From assembly GCF_041060425.1 (NCBI RefSeq), contig NZ_JAULBC010000007.1:434001-498000 (forward strand): DNA of 64,000 nucleotides, in the 5' to 3' direction. The position numbers were made by a program, and so were the translations under genes. Below are positions 25,881 to 36,378 of the stretch, piece by piece. Within the stretch, counting starts at the first letter, position 1, and every line of letters begins with the position of its first letter. The notes under the pieces are model-generated. The model was not told the DNA's origin. It made no database searches and was given only the letters and a program-made list of their open reading frames with translations. The stretch is from Danxiaibacter flavus. Lineage in GTDB: Bacteria > Bacteroidota > Bacteroidia > Chitinophagales > Chitinophagaceae.

Positions 25881-26147
25881 TCATGCAAGCTTGGCCAGGT
25901 GATCATACATTTCTTTTAGCCCGGATTTTTCCAACAATTCAATAGAAACAGCTTTTAATGTTTGTTCTACATCCATGTCAAATCCTCTTTTGTCCTTATC
26001 GCCATCTAACAAGGAATGCTCTATTGCATTGACAAGGCATAATATATTTTTTCTTGGCAACTGCAAAAGCACTTTGACGGACTCATTCATCCCGGGTGAA
26101 CACAGTATTGTACTATACACTTTTTCTAAATCATTTTTTGAAAGCAT
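25881..26147 (-). CDS. Small helical unknown protein
   Basis: 88 aa, not recognised. All-helical composition (LEKVYSTILCSPGMNESVKVL, then FDMDVEQTLKAVSIELLEKSG), no signal peptide. It is divergent from the primase-like gene with a 149-base gap, a typical position for a small element-encoded accessory protein or regulator. No function is proposed. Confidence 0.55.
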   Translation of the reverse strand: MLSKNDLEKVYSTILCSPGMNESVKVLLQLPRKNILCLVNAIEHSLLDGDKDKRGFDMDVEQTLKAVSIELLEKSGLKEMYDHLAKLA

Positions 26148-26296
26148 AGCTATGTTTTTGGTTTGCTAATTCAAGTCCAAAAGTATCCAGAAAGCATTGA
26201 GGTTAAAACCGTCCTTTAGAAATTAAAGGAGTTCAATTTTCAACAAAGTGCCATTTTACTTTCGTCAACCACACATTCAAATCAAAAACGTTAATT

Positions 26297-27193
26297 ATGG
26301 ACATAAGAGAAAAGCTCAATTACATCAAACAATTGAACATTGTTGATCATCTCGAATCGCTTAACATATATCCTTCAAAGATTGTTAACTGTAACTATTG
26401 GTATACATCTCCCCTGCGCAACGAAAAGACACCCTCATTTAAGGTCGATAGAACAAAGAATCTCTGGTTTGATTTTGGACTGGGAAAAGGAGGCTCATTA
26501 ATCGACTTTATTTTACTTTATAAGGATTGGACAATTGGTGATCTTATTAGAAATTCAAATGGAAATTATCCCAATTCAATTTCTAATATACCTGCCCCTG
26601 CAATCAATAAAAAAGCTGACCATAAGATTGAAATCCTCTCTTCAAAAACAATCAGCTCCTACCCTTTGGTTGACTATTTAAAGTCCAGGAAAATTCCTCT
26701 TGATGTAGCACAAAAATATTGCTCTGAAATTCATTACCGTTTAGGCGAAAAGGAATACTACGCCATAGGATTTAAAAATGATTCCGGTGGCTATGAATTG
26801 AGGAATAAATACATGAAATTAAGTACTTCGCCTAAGGATCATACAACCCTCCTAAACAATGCAACAAGAATCTGTGTTTTTGAGGGATTTTTTGATTTTC
26901 TCTCCTTCATTGCCATCACTAAAAACCAACAGCCTTCTGCCGATTTCCTGATCTTAAATTCACTCTCATTTTTTGAAAAGGCAAAGCATATTTTAAACAG
27001 GTATGATAATGTTGACCTATTCCTCGACAACGATGCACCCGGACAAAATTGCAGCCAGGCAGCATGCCAAGAAAATAGTAATTACAAAGATCAAAGCAAG
27101 CTCTATTCTCAAAATAAAGACCTGAATGAATGGTTGATACTATTCGGTAAACAACAAAAGCAAAAGCATTCAGGATTAGGATTCAAAACGTAA
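26297..27193 (+). CDS. CHC2/toprim primase-like protein of a mobile element
   Basis: 298 aa. The N-terminus resembles a shortened CHC2 zinc-finger primase domain (NYWYTSPLRNEKTPSFKVDRTKNLWFDFG, with GKGGSLIDF), although cysteines and histidines of the canonical finger are mostly absent. The C-terminal half is a toprim domain with the Glu in ICVFEGFFDFLSF and the DxD in DLFLDNDAPGQ. DnaG-like proteins of this size are common on Bacteroidota mobilizable elements and are thought to prime transferred single strands. It lies upstream of the mob genes on the same strand. Confidence 0.82.
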   Translation: MDIREKLNYIKQLNIVDHLESLNIYPSKIVNCNYWYTSPLRNEKTPSFKVDRTKNLWFDFGLGKGGSLIDFILLYKDWTIGDLIRNSNGNYPNSISNIPAPAINKKADHKIEILSSKTISSYPLVDYLKSRKIPLDVAQKYCSEIHYRLGEKEYYAIGFKNDSGGYELRNKYMKLSTSPKDHTTLLNNATRICVFEGFFDFLSFIAITKNQQPSADFLILNSLSFFEKAKHILNRYDNVDLFLDNDAPGQNCSQAACQENSNYKDQSKLYSQNKDLNEWLILFGKQQKQKHSGLGFKT

Positions 27194-27229
27194 ACACCAG
27201 TTGCAAGTTGGCTGAAAATCTTCAAGCTC

Positions 27230-27385
27230 ATGAAGATCTTATCGAAAAGTTGTTTAGATCGCCTTATCCGCGATCGGCAAGATGTCCGTTTGTATCACAA
27301 ACGTTTTTCTGCCGCTCTTCACTCGGAACTCGTGGGCGGTAATGCCCTTGAAAAACAAGCTTTAAAATTTGTAAATGAACTGTGA
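27230..27385 (+). CDS. 51-aa ORF overlapping the mobC start
   Basis: MKILSKSCLDRLIRDRQDVR... ends ALEKQALKFVNEL. Its stop codon overlaps the ATG of mobC in a TGATG arrangement (stop 27383-27385, start 27385), the signature of translational coupling. It starts 36 bases after the primase-like gene. The protein is basic and helical. I do not recognise it, but the coupling argues that it is translated. Confidence 0.5.
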   Translation: MKILSKSCLDRLIRDRQDVRLYHKRFSAALHSELVGGNALEKQALKFVNEL

Positions 27386-27774
27386 TGACAAAAGCACAAA
27401 ACAAGAAGAATAGATGGCTGCATATACGTTTAAGCGAACCGGAATATCAAAAGATTAATGGTTACTATCAACAAACAACCTGTCGAAAATTAAGTCAGTA
27501 TGCACGTAATGTCTTACTTCAAAAAGCAGTTGTATTCAAGCATCGCAACCAGTCACTAGATGACTTTATGACAGCATTAATTGAACTCAGAAAGGAGCTG
27601 AATGCTATTGGAAATAACCTCAATCAAACCGTAAAAAAACTGCATACCCTTCAAGCCATTGACGAGTTTAAAAGCTGGCTGGAAACAGCTCAGTTGCAGC
27701 GGCAAAAAGTAGTCGAAAAAACGGAGCAAATCCAATTAAAGATTAATCAAATTTCAGCGCAATGGTTGCAGTAA
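27385..27774 (+). CDS. mobC: Relaxosome accessory protein MobC
   Basis: 129 aa. The N-terminus is a ribbon-helix-helix-like DNA-binding segment (RWLHIRLSEPEYQKINGYY, then KLSQYARNVLLQKAV), and the middle holds LIELRKELNAIGNNLNQTVKKL, the conserved MobC signature. It is predicted to bind oriT and help the relaxase open the strand. Start is ATG 27385 overlapping the preceding stop; its own end overlaps the relaxase start by 13 bases, so the three genes are coupled. Confidence 0.88.
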   Translation: MTKAQNKKNRWLHIRLSEPEYQKINGYYQQTTCRKLSQYARNVLLQKAVVFKHRNQSLDDFMTALIELRKELNAIGNNLNQTVKKLHTLQAIDEFKSWLETAQLQRQKVVEKTEQIQLKINQISAQWLQ

Positions 27775-29056
27775 TAAATACCGGAAATTCGATTAGCCGA
27801 ACACTCAATTACAATGAGCAAAAAGTTCAGGAAGGAAAAGCCAAATGCATTGGTGCAGTTAATTATCCAAAAGACCCTGATCAGCTCAATTTTCATGAGA
27901 AATTAAACATGCTAAAAAGGCAAGCCGAACTAAATGAAAATGTGAAACGAAATAGTGTACATATCTCACTGAATTTCGATCCATCAGACCGGCTTGACGC
28001 AGAGAAGATGTTATCCATTGCTCACTCTTATATGACGGAGATTGGATTCGGAAATCAGCCCTATCTTATCTATCAACATTTTGATGCAGGACATCCGCAT
28101 CTACACCTGGTATCATTTAAAGTTAGAAACGATGGCAGCCGTATAGACATGCAAAACATCGGCCGAAATCAGTCTCGCAAGGCTTGTGAATCACTGGAAA
28201 AGGCATACAAACTCACTGTTGCAAAGGGCCGAAAACAGACAATAACGAAATCGGCAAACACTATTGAGGTTGCCAGGTATGGCAAGTCTGAAACGCGGCG
28301 TGCCATCAGTAATGTTCTTGAAAAGGTCCTACCTCAATATTTATATACATCTCTGCCGGAATTAAATGCAGTTTTAAAGCAGTATAATGTAGCAGTTGAT
28401 GGATGCAATACCAACTCAAGAACATTTAGAAACAACGGCTTGTTTTACCGTCTTTTGGATAGCAAAGGGAAACCTGTAGGAATTCCAATAAAAGCAAGTC
28501 TTTTCTATAACAATCCCGGACTAAAATTTTTGACTGAACGTTTTAACGAAAATGAATATAAAAAACTCCCTTTTAAATCGAGGATAAAGAATGCAGTGAA
28601 CATCGCATTTACAAAAAACAAAATATTGATTTAAAAAGTTTTGTAGATATTCTGCAAAAGGATGGAATACATGTTGTCCTAAGACAAAATGCAAAGGGAA
28701 TTAACTATGGCATTACTTATATCGATCATCAAACCAGGGCTGTTTTTAATGGAAGCGACCTCGGAAAGGATTATAGTATCAGGGCCATTATAGACAGATG
28801 CAAAGGGACTACTGATTTCAGTAGTCGCGACAAATTAAGACTTGGTGTCCCTAACAACGAACGAAATTTTGCAAAGCCATCAAAAGATCCATCCGTCTCA
28901 TATTCTCCGTACAGATATCATCCTGATAAGATTGAATATTTCTTTGAAAAACTTGTGAAGGATGCGCTTCGACCTGAAGCCAATTTTGACTACGTTTCTC
29001 CCGGCTTTAAGAAGAAAACTAAAAAGAGAAAAAGAAAACAATCAAACAATCTCTAA
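27762..29056 (+). CDS. mobB: MobB-type relaxase, split by a -1 frameshift at A AAA AAC
   Basis: The first frame (27762-28634, 290 aa) is the relaxase domain: candidate catalytic Tyr17 (TLNYNE) and the three-histidine metal motif His111, His113, His115 in HFDAGHPHLHLVSFK. It stops at 28634, but the -1 frame continues at once as NIDLKSFVDILQKDGIHVVL and then ITYIDHQTRAVFNGSDLGKD to a stop at 29056, matching the usual relaxase C-terminal part. The change of frame falls on A-AAA-AAC at 28613-28619, in the exact phase of a -1 slippery site. It may be programmed frameshifting, a one-base insertion in the A-run, or a sequence error. The full product would be about 431 aa. Confidence 0.82.
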
Positions 29057-29069
29057 AATTATAGTTGTT

Positions 29070-31061
29070 ATGTCATTTCAAACCGGTGAAAACGAACAAG
29101 CATTAAGGAAGATTCTTGATATGACCAGGCTGGTAAGTATACTGCTTCTAACCTTGCATTTCTACTATTATTGTTATACTGGTTTTTATGAGCTAGGATG
29201 GACGAATAATCTTGGTGACAGGTTATTACTATATATCAAAAAAACCGGTTTATTTAATAGTTTCCACAAGTCGAAACTGCTGGCTTTGGCATTTCTTATT
29301 ATAGCCTTACTCGGAGGCAAAGGCCGTAAGAGCGAGAAATTAAAAACCAAGACAACATTCGCCTATATAAGCGTTGGATTGACTCTCTATTTTTTGAGCT
29401 ATTTCATTTATCCTGGCATTGATAATTCAACGATGAATTACCTGCCTTATATATGCGTAACAACAATAGGATATATACTCGCTTTAACGGGTGGCACGCT
29501 GCTATCAAGGATCATCCATAAAAGGCTAAATGATACGGACATATTTAACCGCGAAAACGAGACCTTTCCTCAAGAAGAAAGGCTACTGCAAAATGAGTAT
29601 TCCATTAATCTACCAGCCCGTTATCATCTAAAGGACAAAATTCGAAAAAGCTGGATTAATATTATTAATCCGTTCAGGGGCCTGCTTGTTTCCGGAACAC
29701 CAGGTTCGGGAAAAAGTTATTTTGTTATAAGGCATGTAATTACGCAGCATATTCAAAAAGGCTTCTCCATGTTTGTCTATGATTTTAAATTTGACGATCT
29801 AACTAAAATCGTATACAATACCTGGCTTCGATCGAAAAGTAAATATTCAATATACCCGGAATTTTATGTAATTAATTTTGATAACTTAAGCCGAAGTCAT
29901 CGTTGTAATCCGCTTGAACCATCTGCCATGACTGATATTACCGACGCAGCGGAGTCTGCTAGAACAATCCTGCTTGGATTGAATCGGGAATGGATCCGGA
30001 AACAAGGTGACTTTTTTGTGGAGTCCCCAATTAACTTTCTCACAGCCATCATATGGTATTTGCGGCGATACAGGGACGGTGAATTTTGCACTTTGCCTCA
30101 TGTGATAGAATTGATGCAGGTCGACTATGATCGTCTTTTCAGCATTCTTAGAACTGAAAAAGAAATCGAAGTGTTGATCAATCCATTTGTAAACGCTTAC
30201 ATCAATGACGTGATGGAACAATTGGAGGGTCAGATTGCATCGGCAAAAATTGCTATGGCAAGATTATCCTCCCCTCAGCTCTATTACATCCTATCAGGAA
30301 ATGATTTTACTCTGGACATCAATAATCCTCTAAAGCCAAAGATCGTTTGCATGGGAAACAATCCTCAAAAAATACAGATTTATGGTGCCGTTTTGTCTTT
30401 ATATGTCAACCGATTGATTAAGCTGGTTAATCAAAAAAACAAGCTGAAATGCAGCCTAATTTTTGATGAATTCCCAACAATTTATTTGAATAATATTGAC
30501 AGCCTGATTGCCACCGCAAGAAGCAACAAAGTAGCTACCTGTCTGGGCATCCAGGATTTTAGCCAGCTACGTAAAGATTATGGCAAAGAACAGGCAGATG
30601 TAATCACAAATATTGTCGGCAATATAATTTCAGGACAGGTTACTGGAGACACAGCCAAACAGTTGTCTGAAAGGATAGGGAAAATCAACCAGGAAAAAGA
30701 AAGTTTGACAATCAATAGCGGAGATACTTCGATAAGTCGTTCAAGGCAACTGGATACAGCTGTGCCCGCGTCAAAAATATCGGCACTATCGAGTGGACAA
30801 TTTGTAGGTCTTGTAGCTGATGATCCGAATGAAAAAATTCATCTCGTAGCCTTTAACTGCGAGATTATAAACGAACATGACCGGATAAAAAACGAAGAAC
30901 GGTCCTTCAGAAATCTACCGATTATAAAGAATTTGAGCAACCAAGTAGTACAGCTTTCCTACCTGCAGGTAAAATCGGATATTGAAGAGCTAATTCAAGC
31001 TGAAATGGAACGGATTTTTAACACCCCTTCTTTAATGCATTTAATCGTACAAAAGTCATAA
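29070..31061 (+). CDS. YWFCY/TraG-type coupling ATPase (mobilization T4CP)
   Basis: About 663 aa from ATG 29070 (a longer frame from 28962 overlaps the relaxase tail). The N-terminus has several membrane helices beginning with the YWFCY-like FYYYCYTGFYELGW. Walker A is GTPGSGKS near residue 210, Walker B-like SLIFDEFPTIY near residue 465, and the later LGIQDFSQLRKDYG is characteristic of the TraG/VirD4 family. It would link the relaxosome to a conjugation channel; no mating-pair formation genes are present, so the element would be mobilizable rather than self-transmissible. It starts 14 bases after the relaxase stop. Confidence 0.88.
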   Translation: MSFQTGENEQALRKILDMTRLVSILLLTLHFYYYCYTGFYELGWTNNLGDRLLLYIKKTGLFNSFHKSKLLALAFLIIALLGGKGRKSEKLKTKTTFAYISVGLTLYFLSYFIYPGIDNSTMNYLPYICVTTIGYILALTGGTLLSRIIHKRLNDTDIFNRENETFPQEERLLQNEYSINLPARYHLKDKIRKSWINIINPFRGLLVSGTPGSGKSYFVIRHVITQHIQKGFSMFVYDFKFDDLTKIVYNTWLRSKSKYSIYPEFYVINFDNLSRSHRCNPLEPSAMTDITDAAESARTILLGLNREWIRKQGDFFVESPINFLTAIIWYLRRYRDGEFCTLPHVIELMQVDYDRLFSILRTEKEIEVLINPFVNAYINDVMEQLEGQIASAKIAMARLSSPQLYYILSGNDFTLDINNPLKPKIVCMGNNPQKIQIYGAVLSLYVNRLIKLVNQKNKLKCSLIFDEFPTIYLNNIDSLIATARSNKVATCLGIQDFSQLRKDYGKEQADVITNIVGNIISGQVTGDTAKQLSERIGKINQEKESLTINSGDTSISRSRQLDTAVPASKISALSSGQFVGLVADDPNEKIHLVAFNCEIINEHDRIKNEERSFRNLPIIKNLSNQVVQLSYLQVKSDIEELIQAEMERIFNTPSLMHLIVQKS

Positions 31062-31473
31062 TTACCACCTAACCCTGCAACAGAACAAAGAACGAAGAGT
31101 TTGCCTTTCCCCAATTGCCTTGATCATAACACTTACCTAGGCAGCCAAATTTTCAAAGAGGTTTTTTAAAAAAAACAAGGCTGTCTGTTCTGCCTTATTA
31201 CTTTTGGTGTGATATGGCCTGGGCATTTTCTTTTCAATCCGTTAAAAAGTTACAAATGCAAGACAGTAAACGCGTTTAATGTGATTTTATGATTGATCAA
31301 AATTTCAAAATAGCTATTTATAGCTATTGCTTTGGCCCTTTAAAAACATATATTGATGCACTTATACCTGTTCGTTATAGGAGTTAAAATTTTATTAGTT
31401 ATTTCAGTTTTGCTCATACGCTATTGCAAACCACATTCATTTTGCATAGATTTATAATACCAACCATCTACCC
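31062..31473. other. Intergenic boundary between the mob module and the protease cluster
   Basis: About 410 AT-rich bases without a supported gene or clear terminator. It probably contains the promoter for the trypsin/nuclease fusion, but no box is convincing. Confidence 0.35.
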
Positions 31474-33681
31474 ATGATCATCCCTGTAACTCAACTAGAC
31501 CAATCTGAGATAAAGTATGCCGCTTTACCCAATGCACCGGTAAGGGAAAATATAGACAACCTTGCTGACGAAGTATTGATTTCAAATGTCCCTGAAGGGA
31601 TCACTGAAGGAAATATCCTGCCTACTGAAGTAAACAATCAGGAAAGAAAAAAGATGCTTCAGAAGGTTCGTTACGAACCGCCGGAGTTTGCCTATGAACG
31701 TTCGATTGGAGAAAACGACGCCGTATATAGCAACTTCGTAGAATTGATACACGTGGTCAAGCGAAAGGTCGGCCGGATCGTTGTAAAAGACGGCATCAGA
31801 ATTGTCGGCTATGCGACAGGCTTTATGGTGACGGAAAATCTTCTATTAACTAATTGGCATGTTTTCAAAACAATTGAGGCAGTTGCTGACAGTTACGTTG
31901 ACTTTGGCTATGAATACGACATACTTGGAAACCCATTAGAACCAACATCATTCTCGTTTAGAAGTGATGTATTCTATTACTCCAACCAAGCCCTTGATTA
32001 TTGCCTGGTAGCCGTTAACCATATAGACAACAGTGGCCAGTCGTCACTCACAGATATCGGGCATATTTACTTAGATCCTTCACTGGGTAAAGTCGGAAAG
32101 GAAAATGTAGAGCTGCTTAATATTATACATCATCCTGATGGAAAATATATGCAGCTCTCTATCCGGCAGAATTTATTTGTAAACATCACCCCAACAACTA
32201 TTTGGTACAAAACGGATACAGCTCCCGGAAGTAGCGGAGGACCGGTATTCAATGACCAGTGGCAGGTGGTAGCATTGCATCACTCCGGCGTTGGCAGAAA
32301 AAATGCGAATGGCGAATATGTTGATAAGAAAGGAAATGTGATACCCGTGGTGGAGGGCAAGATCGACGCTTCCAAAGTTGATTGGATTGCCAACGAAGGC
32401 ATCAGGATAAGTGTGATTTTGAATGACATTTTTGCCCGATACCCGGATTCTAATATTGTAAATAATTTAAAAAAGAAAGCGTCGGTCAATACAGGATTCG
32501 ATAATCATCAGCCTGATTCTCACAGACCGTTGATAGCAAATACACTTAATTCAAATGAAACTGATATGGCTACCACTAATTCAATCACCGATATACACAT
32601 TACCGTACCTGCTGAGGTGCTCGAAAAAAATGGAGTAATTAATATAAGCATTAACCAGGGAGTACCTTCCCCTACACCATCGGTAAATAATATCTCCCCA
32701 GCCGCTTTGCGATCTCCTGATGCTACTGTTAGCAACGATGAAACAGATGGGGAAGAAATCAAGAAACTTGAGGAGACCACAAGTTTTGACAAGTGTAAAG
32801 GATATCAATCCAATTTTCTGAAAGGCCATAATATTCCAATGCCGAAAACACAAGATTCAATAAAGAAATTTTTAGCAAAGATTAATGGAACTGACGATCC
32901 CGTTTTGAAATATTATAACTACAGCTCCATATTCCATTCCGTACGCATGATGCCACTCATTAGTGCCATCAATGTAGACGGAAATCCAAATAAAAGGCTT
33001 GACACTTCTAAAAGGAAAGACGTTTGGTTGAGAGACACCAGGTTGAGTTTTGATATACAATTAGATGATGCCTACTATCGAAACAGTGGATTTGAAAAAG
33101 GTCACATGAGTCGCCGCGAAGACGCGAATTGGGGGGCAACGGCCGACGATGCAAAACGAAACGCGGATCTGACATGCATGTATACGAATGCCTGTCCACA
33201 AGTAGCCACGATCAATAAAAGTACCCGCAAGGGATTGTGGGGTAAACTGGAGACGATTGTTTTGGAAAAAGGTGCCAACCTCGAAAATGGAAAGACTTCA
33301 AAAATTACCGTGTTCAACGGCCCCATCTTTAATGATGATGATCCTGTTTTCCGCGGCATACAGGTGCCTATGGAATTTTTCAAGATCGTTTTATGGCTTA
33401 CTGATAACGGTGATTTAAAAGCCACTGCATTTAAACTATCCCAGGCTGATAACGTGGACAATATTGATTTTGAGCAGCTTAATCTGGACGAGAATGTAGA
33501 GTTTAAAGAATACCAGATAAGCATAAAATCGCTACAGAGGAAAACGAAAATCGATTTTTCAAACTTGTTTGACTTTGACACCTTTCATGATAATGGAGCA
33601 GATGAAATAGCATTAAATTCTGAATTTGAAATACTATCCCTTATTAAGGATCATAATGCCGGACAAACAAAGATGGTATAA
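31474..33681 (+). CDS. Trypsin-like protease fused to a NUC1 DNA/RNA non-specific endonuclease
   Basis: 735 aa without a signal peptide. Residues about 80-335 are a chymotrypsin-fold protease: His129 (LLTNWHV), Asp175 (ALDYCLVAV) and Ser254 (TAPGSSGGPVF) are all present. A 100-residue polar linker follows. Residues about 460-720 are a NUC1-type beta-beta-alpha metal nuclease: GFEKGHMSRREDAN corresponds to the DRGH motif, with His544 as general base, and TNACPQVATINKSTRKGLWGKLE contains the metal-binding Asn region. Both active sites look intact. The fusion suggests a protease-triggered nuclease effector in a conflict or cell-death system; this is inference. It is the first gene of a region with three further proteases. 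Confidence 0.88.
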   Translation: MIIPVTQLDQSEIKYAALPNAPVRENIDNLADEVLISNVPEGITEGNILPTEVNNQERKKMLQKVRYEPPEFAYERSIGENDAVYSNFVELIHVVKRKVGRIVVKDGIRIVGYATGFMVTENLLLTNWHVFKTIEAVADSYVDFGYEYDILGNPLEPTSFSFRSDVFYYSNQALDYCLVAVNHIDNSGQSSLTDIGHIYLDPSLGKVGKENVELLNIIHHPDGKYMQLSIRQNLFVNITPTTIWYKTDTAPGSSGGPVFNDQWQVVALHHSGVGRKNANGEYVDKKGNVIPVVEGKIDASKVDWIANEGIRISVILNDIFARYPDSNIVNNLKKKASVNTGFDNHQPDSHRPLIANTLNSNETDMATTNSITDIHITVPAEVLEKNGVINISINQGVPSPTPSVNNISPAALRSPDATVSNDETDGEEIKKLEETTSFDKCKGYQSNFLKGHNIPMPKTQDSIKKFLAKINGTDDPVLKYYNYSSIFHSVRMMPLISAINVDGNPNKRLDTSKRKDVWLRDTRLSFDIQLDDAYYRNSGFEKGHMSRREDANWGATADDAKRNADLTCMYTNACPQVATINKSTRKGLWGKLETIVLEKGANLENGKTSKITVFNGPIFNDDDPVFRGIQVPMEFFKIVLWLTDNGDLKATAFKLSQADNVDNIDFEQLNLDENVEFKEYQISIKSLQRKTKIDFSNLFDFDTFHDNGADEIALNSEFEILSLIKDHNAGQTKMV

Positions 33682-34744
33682 AAACGTGACACCATTGCTG
33701 ACGATAAACAGTGTATATGGTTAGAGCCTAAAACTGATATAATAAATTACTTCGAAGGAACGTGCAGGTACCCATCGGGCATGAGCTATTATTTGCAGAG
33801 CATTAGAACAAGAAATGAAAGTAGAAAAAGTATTGTGAACAGACCCTTCTATGGAAATTTACTCGGGTAGTACCATAAACTATATTTTCGGCTGCAAGCA
33901 TTTGGTGACATACCATTAAAAAAAAAATAAAATGGAGCTTTACAATTTACACACTATTGTAGATGGATTAGAATCCCTTGCTGCAATCGAAAAAGAACAT
34001 CCAGTTATAGGAAAGCAACTTTTTGACTTTGTAAATGAAGTTAACAGCTGCTGCGAAATGGCTTACAATCGTCTTTCTCAAGCACTCGGGAATGTCAGGA
34101 ATTTGTCTTCCCAATCAACTAAGAAAAAGGTCGATGATGTTATCGGGCAAATTAACGAAGCCCCAGATAGTAAATGGTTTAAAGAAGTTGCAGGCATTTG
34201 TGACCAACTTGCAGTTCTTGCATCACGACATCAAAGTGATTTTTCTTTACAACTTCAATACACAAGCTCCTTTGGTGACAATTGGGAAGATGCTAAAGAT
34301 AAAATGATATCAACACATTATTCGGCACACTACAAAATTGCACCACTATTTTCTTTACTGGAGCAACATGAGCGACAATTAAAGGATGATATTCGAGGGT
34401 TGTATTCAATGTTCAAAGTAAACTTAGCACAGCAAAAGAGACTGGAAGTTTCCAAGATTTAAGAAATTATGCAGTTGAAGTACAAAATGAAATTACTCAA
34501 TGTATTGACGAAATAAAAAAAATTAGCTTTCAAATAAGAGGAACTTCATCAGATGGTTCTACCATCGTTTTGACACCTGAAAAGATTGCCGAAAATGCTT
34601 TAAAACGTCCAGAACGCATGATAATACTCAATATGTTTTTTTTGATAGTTGTTCTTGCGACAGGTGCAACAATTTTCCAGTTTTTAAAAATCCATCAATT
34701 TATCCTTTTAACCAGTTTCGCAATCACAATTGTAATTGTAATTA

Positions 34745-36378
34745 GGGTCTGCTGTTCAAAAGTTGGTTCGAGGCTGTGATTGAGTTTGAGCTAACTTTGG
34801 AACAACAAAAGTGCAAAGATATATGGCAAAAGCAAAAAAAAGCCGTGCATCTAAGCAAGATTACTTGAGCCCTCAGCAGTTAGTCTTGTCCGGCTTTGAG
34901 TCTCCATTTTCCAATCAGCTTCTGGCTACGAACCGTTGGGTAATGCTAGCCAATAACATTCCCTGGGATGCATTGGTAAACACCTATAATCGTCAGTTAG
35001 GTAATAAGTTTACGGGTGCGGGGAGCATCAATCCAAGGGTTGCAATAGGCTCGTTGATCATTAAGCATTTGTGTAATATTAGTGACAGGGAAACCATCTT
35101 GCAGATACAGGAAAACATGTATATGCAATATTTTATTGGTTACAGCAGCTTTAGCAATGAAGCACCTTTTGATGCAAGTTTATTTGTAGACATACGAAAA
35201 CGCTTAACGCTTGAACAAATAAATGAGATTAATGAAAAGATACTGGCGATAATAGATAAAAAAGCAGATACCGATAAAGAGCAGGCCAGTAATGATATGA
35301 ATGAGCAGGATCCGATGGGTAACAGGCAGTCTGCAGAAGAAAATGTATCAGGGCAGATCAAAGATGCGGGTGAGCCTCCGGCTCCTACACATAAGGGTAG
35401 TTTGTTGATGGATGCTACGGCGTGTCCGCAGGACATAGCCTATCCGACAGACCTAAATATTTTGAATGATGCCAGGGAAAAGTCGGAAGAGTTAATAGAT
35501 GAACTTCAGTCAAACCTATCAACCGTCAAACCCAGGACATATAGGAAAGTAGCGAGAAGAAAATACCTTAAAACAGCACAAAAAAAGAAAAAGACCAAAA
35601 AGGAAATCAGAAACGCTATCAGGCAACAATTACAGTATTTAAAAAGAAATATCAACAGCATCCACTAACTACTGATGCAGTATGATAAAATACCGTTGCG
35701 CAAAAAGCAATATAAATACTTGCTTGTGATACAGACCGTGTATCATCAACAAAAGTATATGTATGATAACAAGGTTCATAGTGTAGAAGATAGAATAGTA
35801 AGCATACACCAGCCACATGTACGCCCAATCGTTAGAGGTAAGATGAATGCAGATGTAGAATTTGGTTCTAAAATACAAGTGAGTCTGGTAAATGGGATAG
35901 CCTTTCTGGATGAATTATCGTGGGATGCCTTTAATGAGGGAACAAGACTGGAACACTCTGTGAAGCAGTATAAAACCCGGTTTGGATTTCATCCTAAAGA
36001 AGTATTAGCAGATAAAATATATTGCAACAGAGCAAATAGAAAGTGGTTAAAAGATAACAACATTAAATTACGAGCCAAGCCACTAGGGCGTCCCTCTTCC
36101 TGCGGGGCATTGTCGATTCCTGTAAGACCCGGAGAAAGAAATCCAATTGAAGGCAAATTTGGCCAGGCAAAAACGGCTTACGGAATGAATAGAATAAAAG
36201 CCAGGCTAGCAGAAACAAGCCAAACATGGATAGCTTCAATTGTGTTGGTGCTTAACCTGGTAAATATTATCGGGAGGGCATCCCTATCTCTTATCTGCAA
36301 ATTAATGGACTGGATTAAATCAGTATACCTGTTACCGGAATTCAAAAATCCAGTTCCGCTGACTTAATCAGCAGACCC
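34745..36378 (+). mobile_element. IS5-like insertion sequence, 1634 bases
   Basis: Ends are perfect 10-base inverted repeats GGGTCTGCTG (34745-34754) and CAGCAGACCC (36369-36378). Both sides are flanked by the six-base direct repeat TAATTA (34739-34744 and 36379-36384), the target-site duplication. The single transposase frame inside has an in-frame stop. The intact ends and duplication indicate a fairly recent insertion. Confidence 0.88.
34823..36367 (+). pseudogene. IS5-like transposase with an internal stop codon
   Basis: The frame reads as one DDE transposase of about 514 codons from ATG 34823: N-terminal DNA-binding part (SINPRVAIGSLIIKHLCNIS, then DRETILQIQENMYMQYFIGY), first acidic residue in SLLMDATACPQDIAYPTD, DKIYCNRANRKWL with the second Asp, and the Glu region RPGERNPIEGKFGQAK. 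A TAA at 35666-35668 splits it after NSIH; reading simply resumes in the same frame at LLMQYDKIPLRKK. A nonsense mutation therefore probably inactivates it, unless it is rescued by readthrough. Confidence 0.82.

Noticed and set aside
34425..34445. Possible programmed frameshift in the IS-interrupted membrane gene.
   Set aside because: No slippery heptamer in phase was found at the frame change, so an indel is the simpler explanation.
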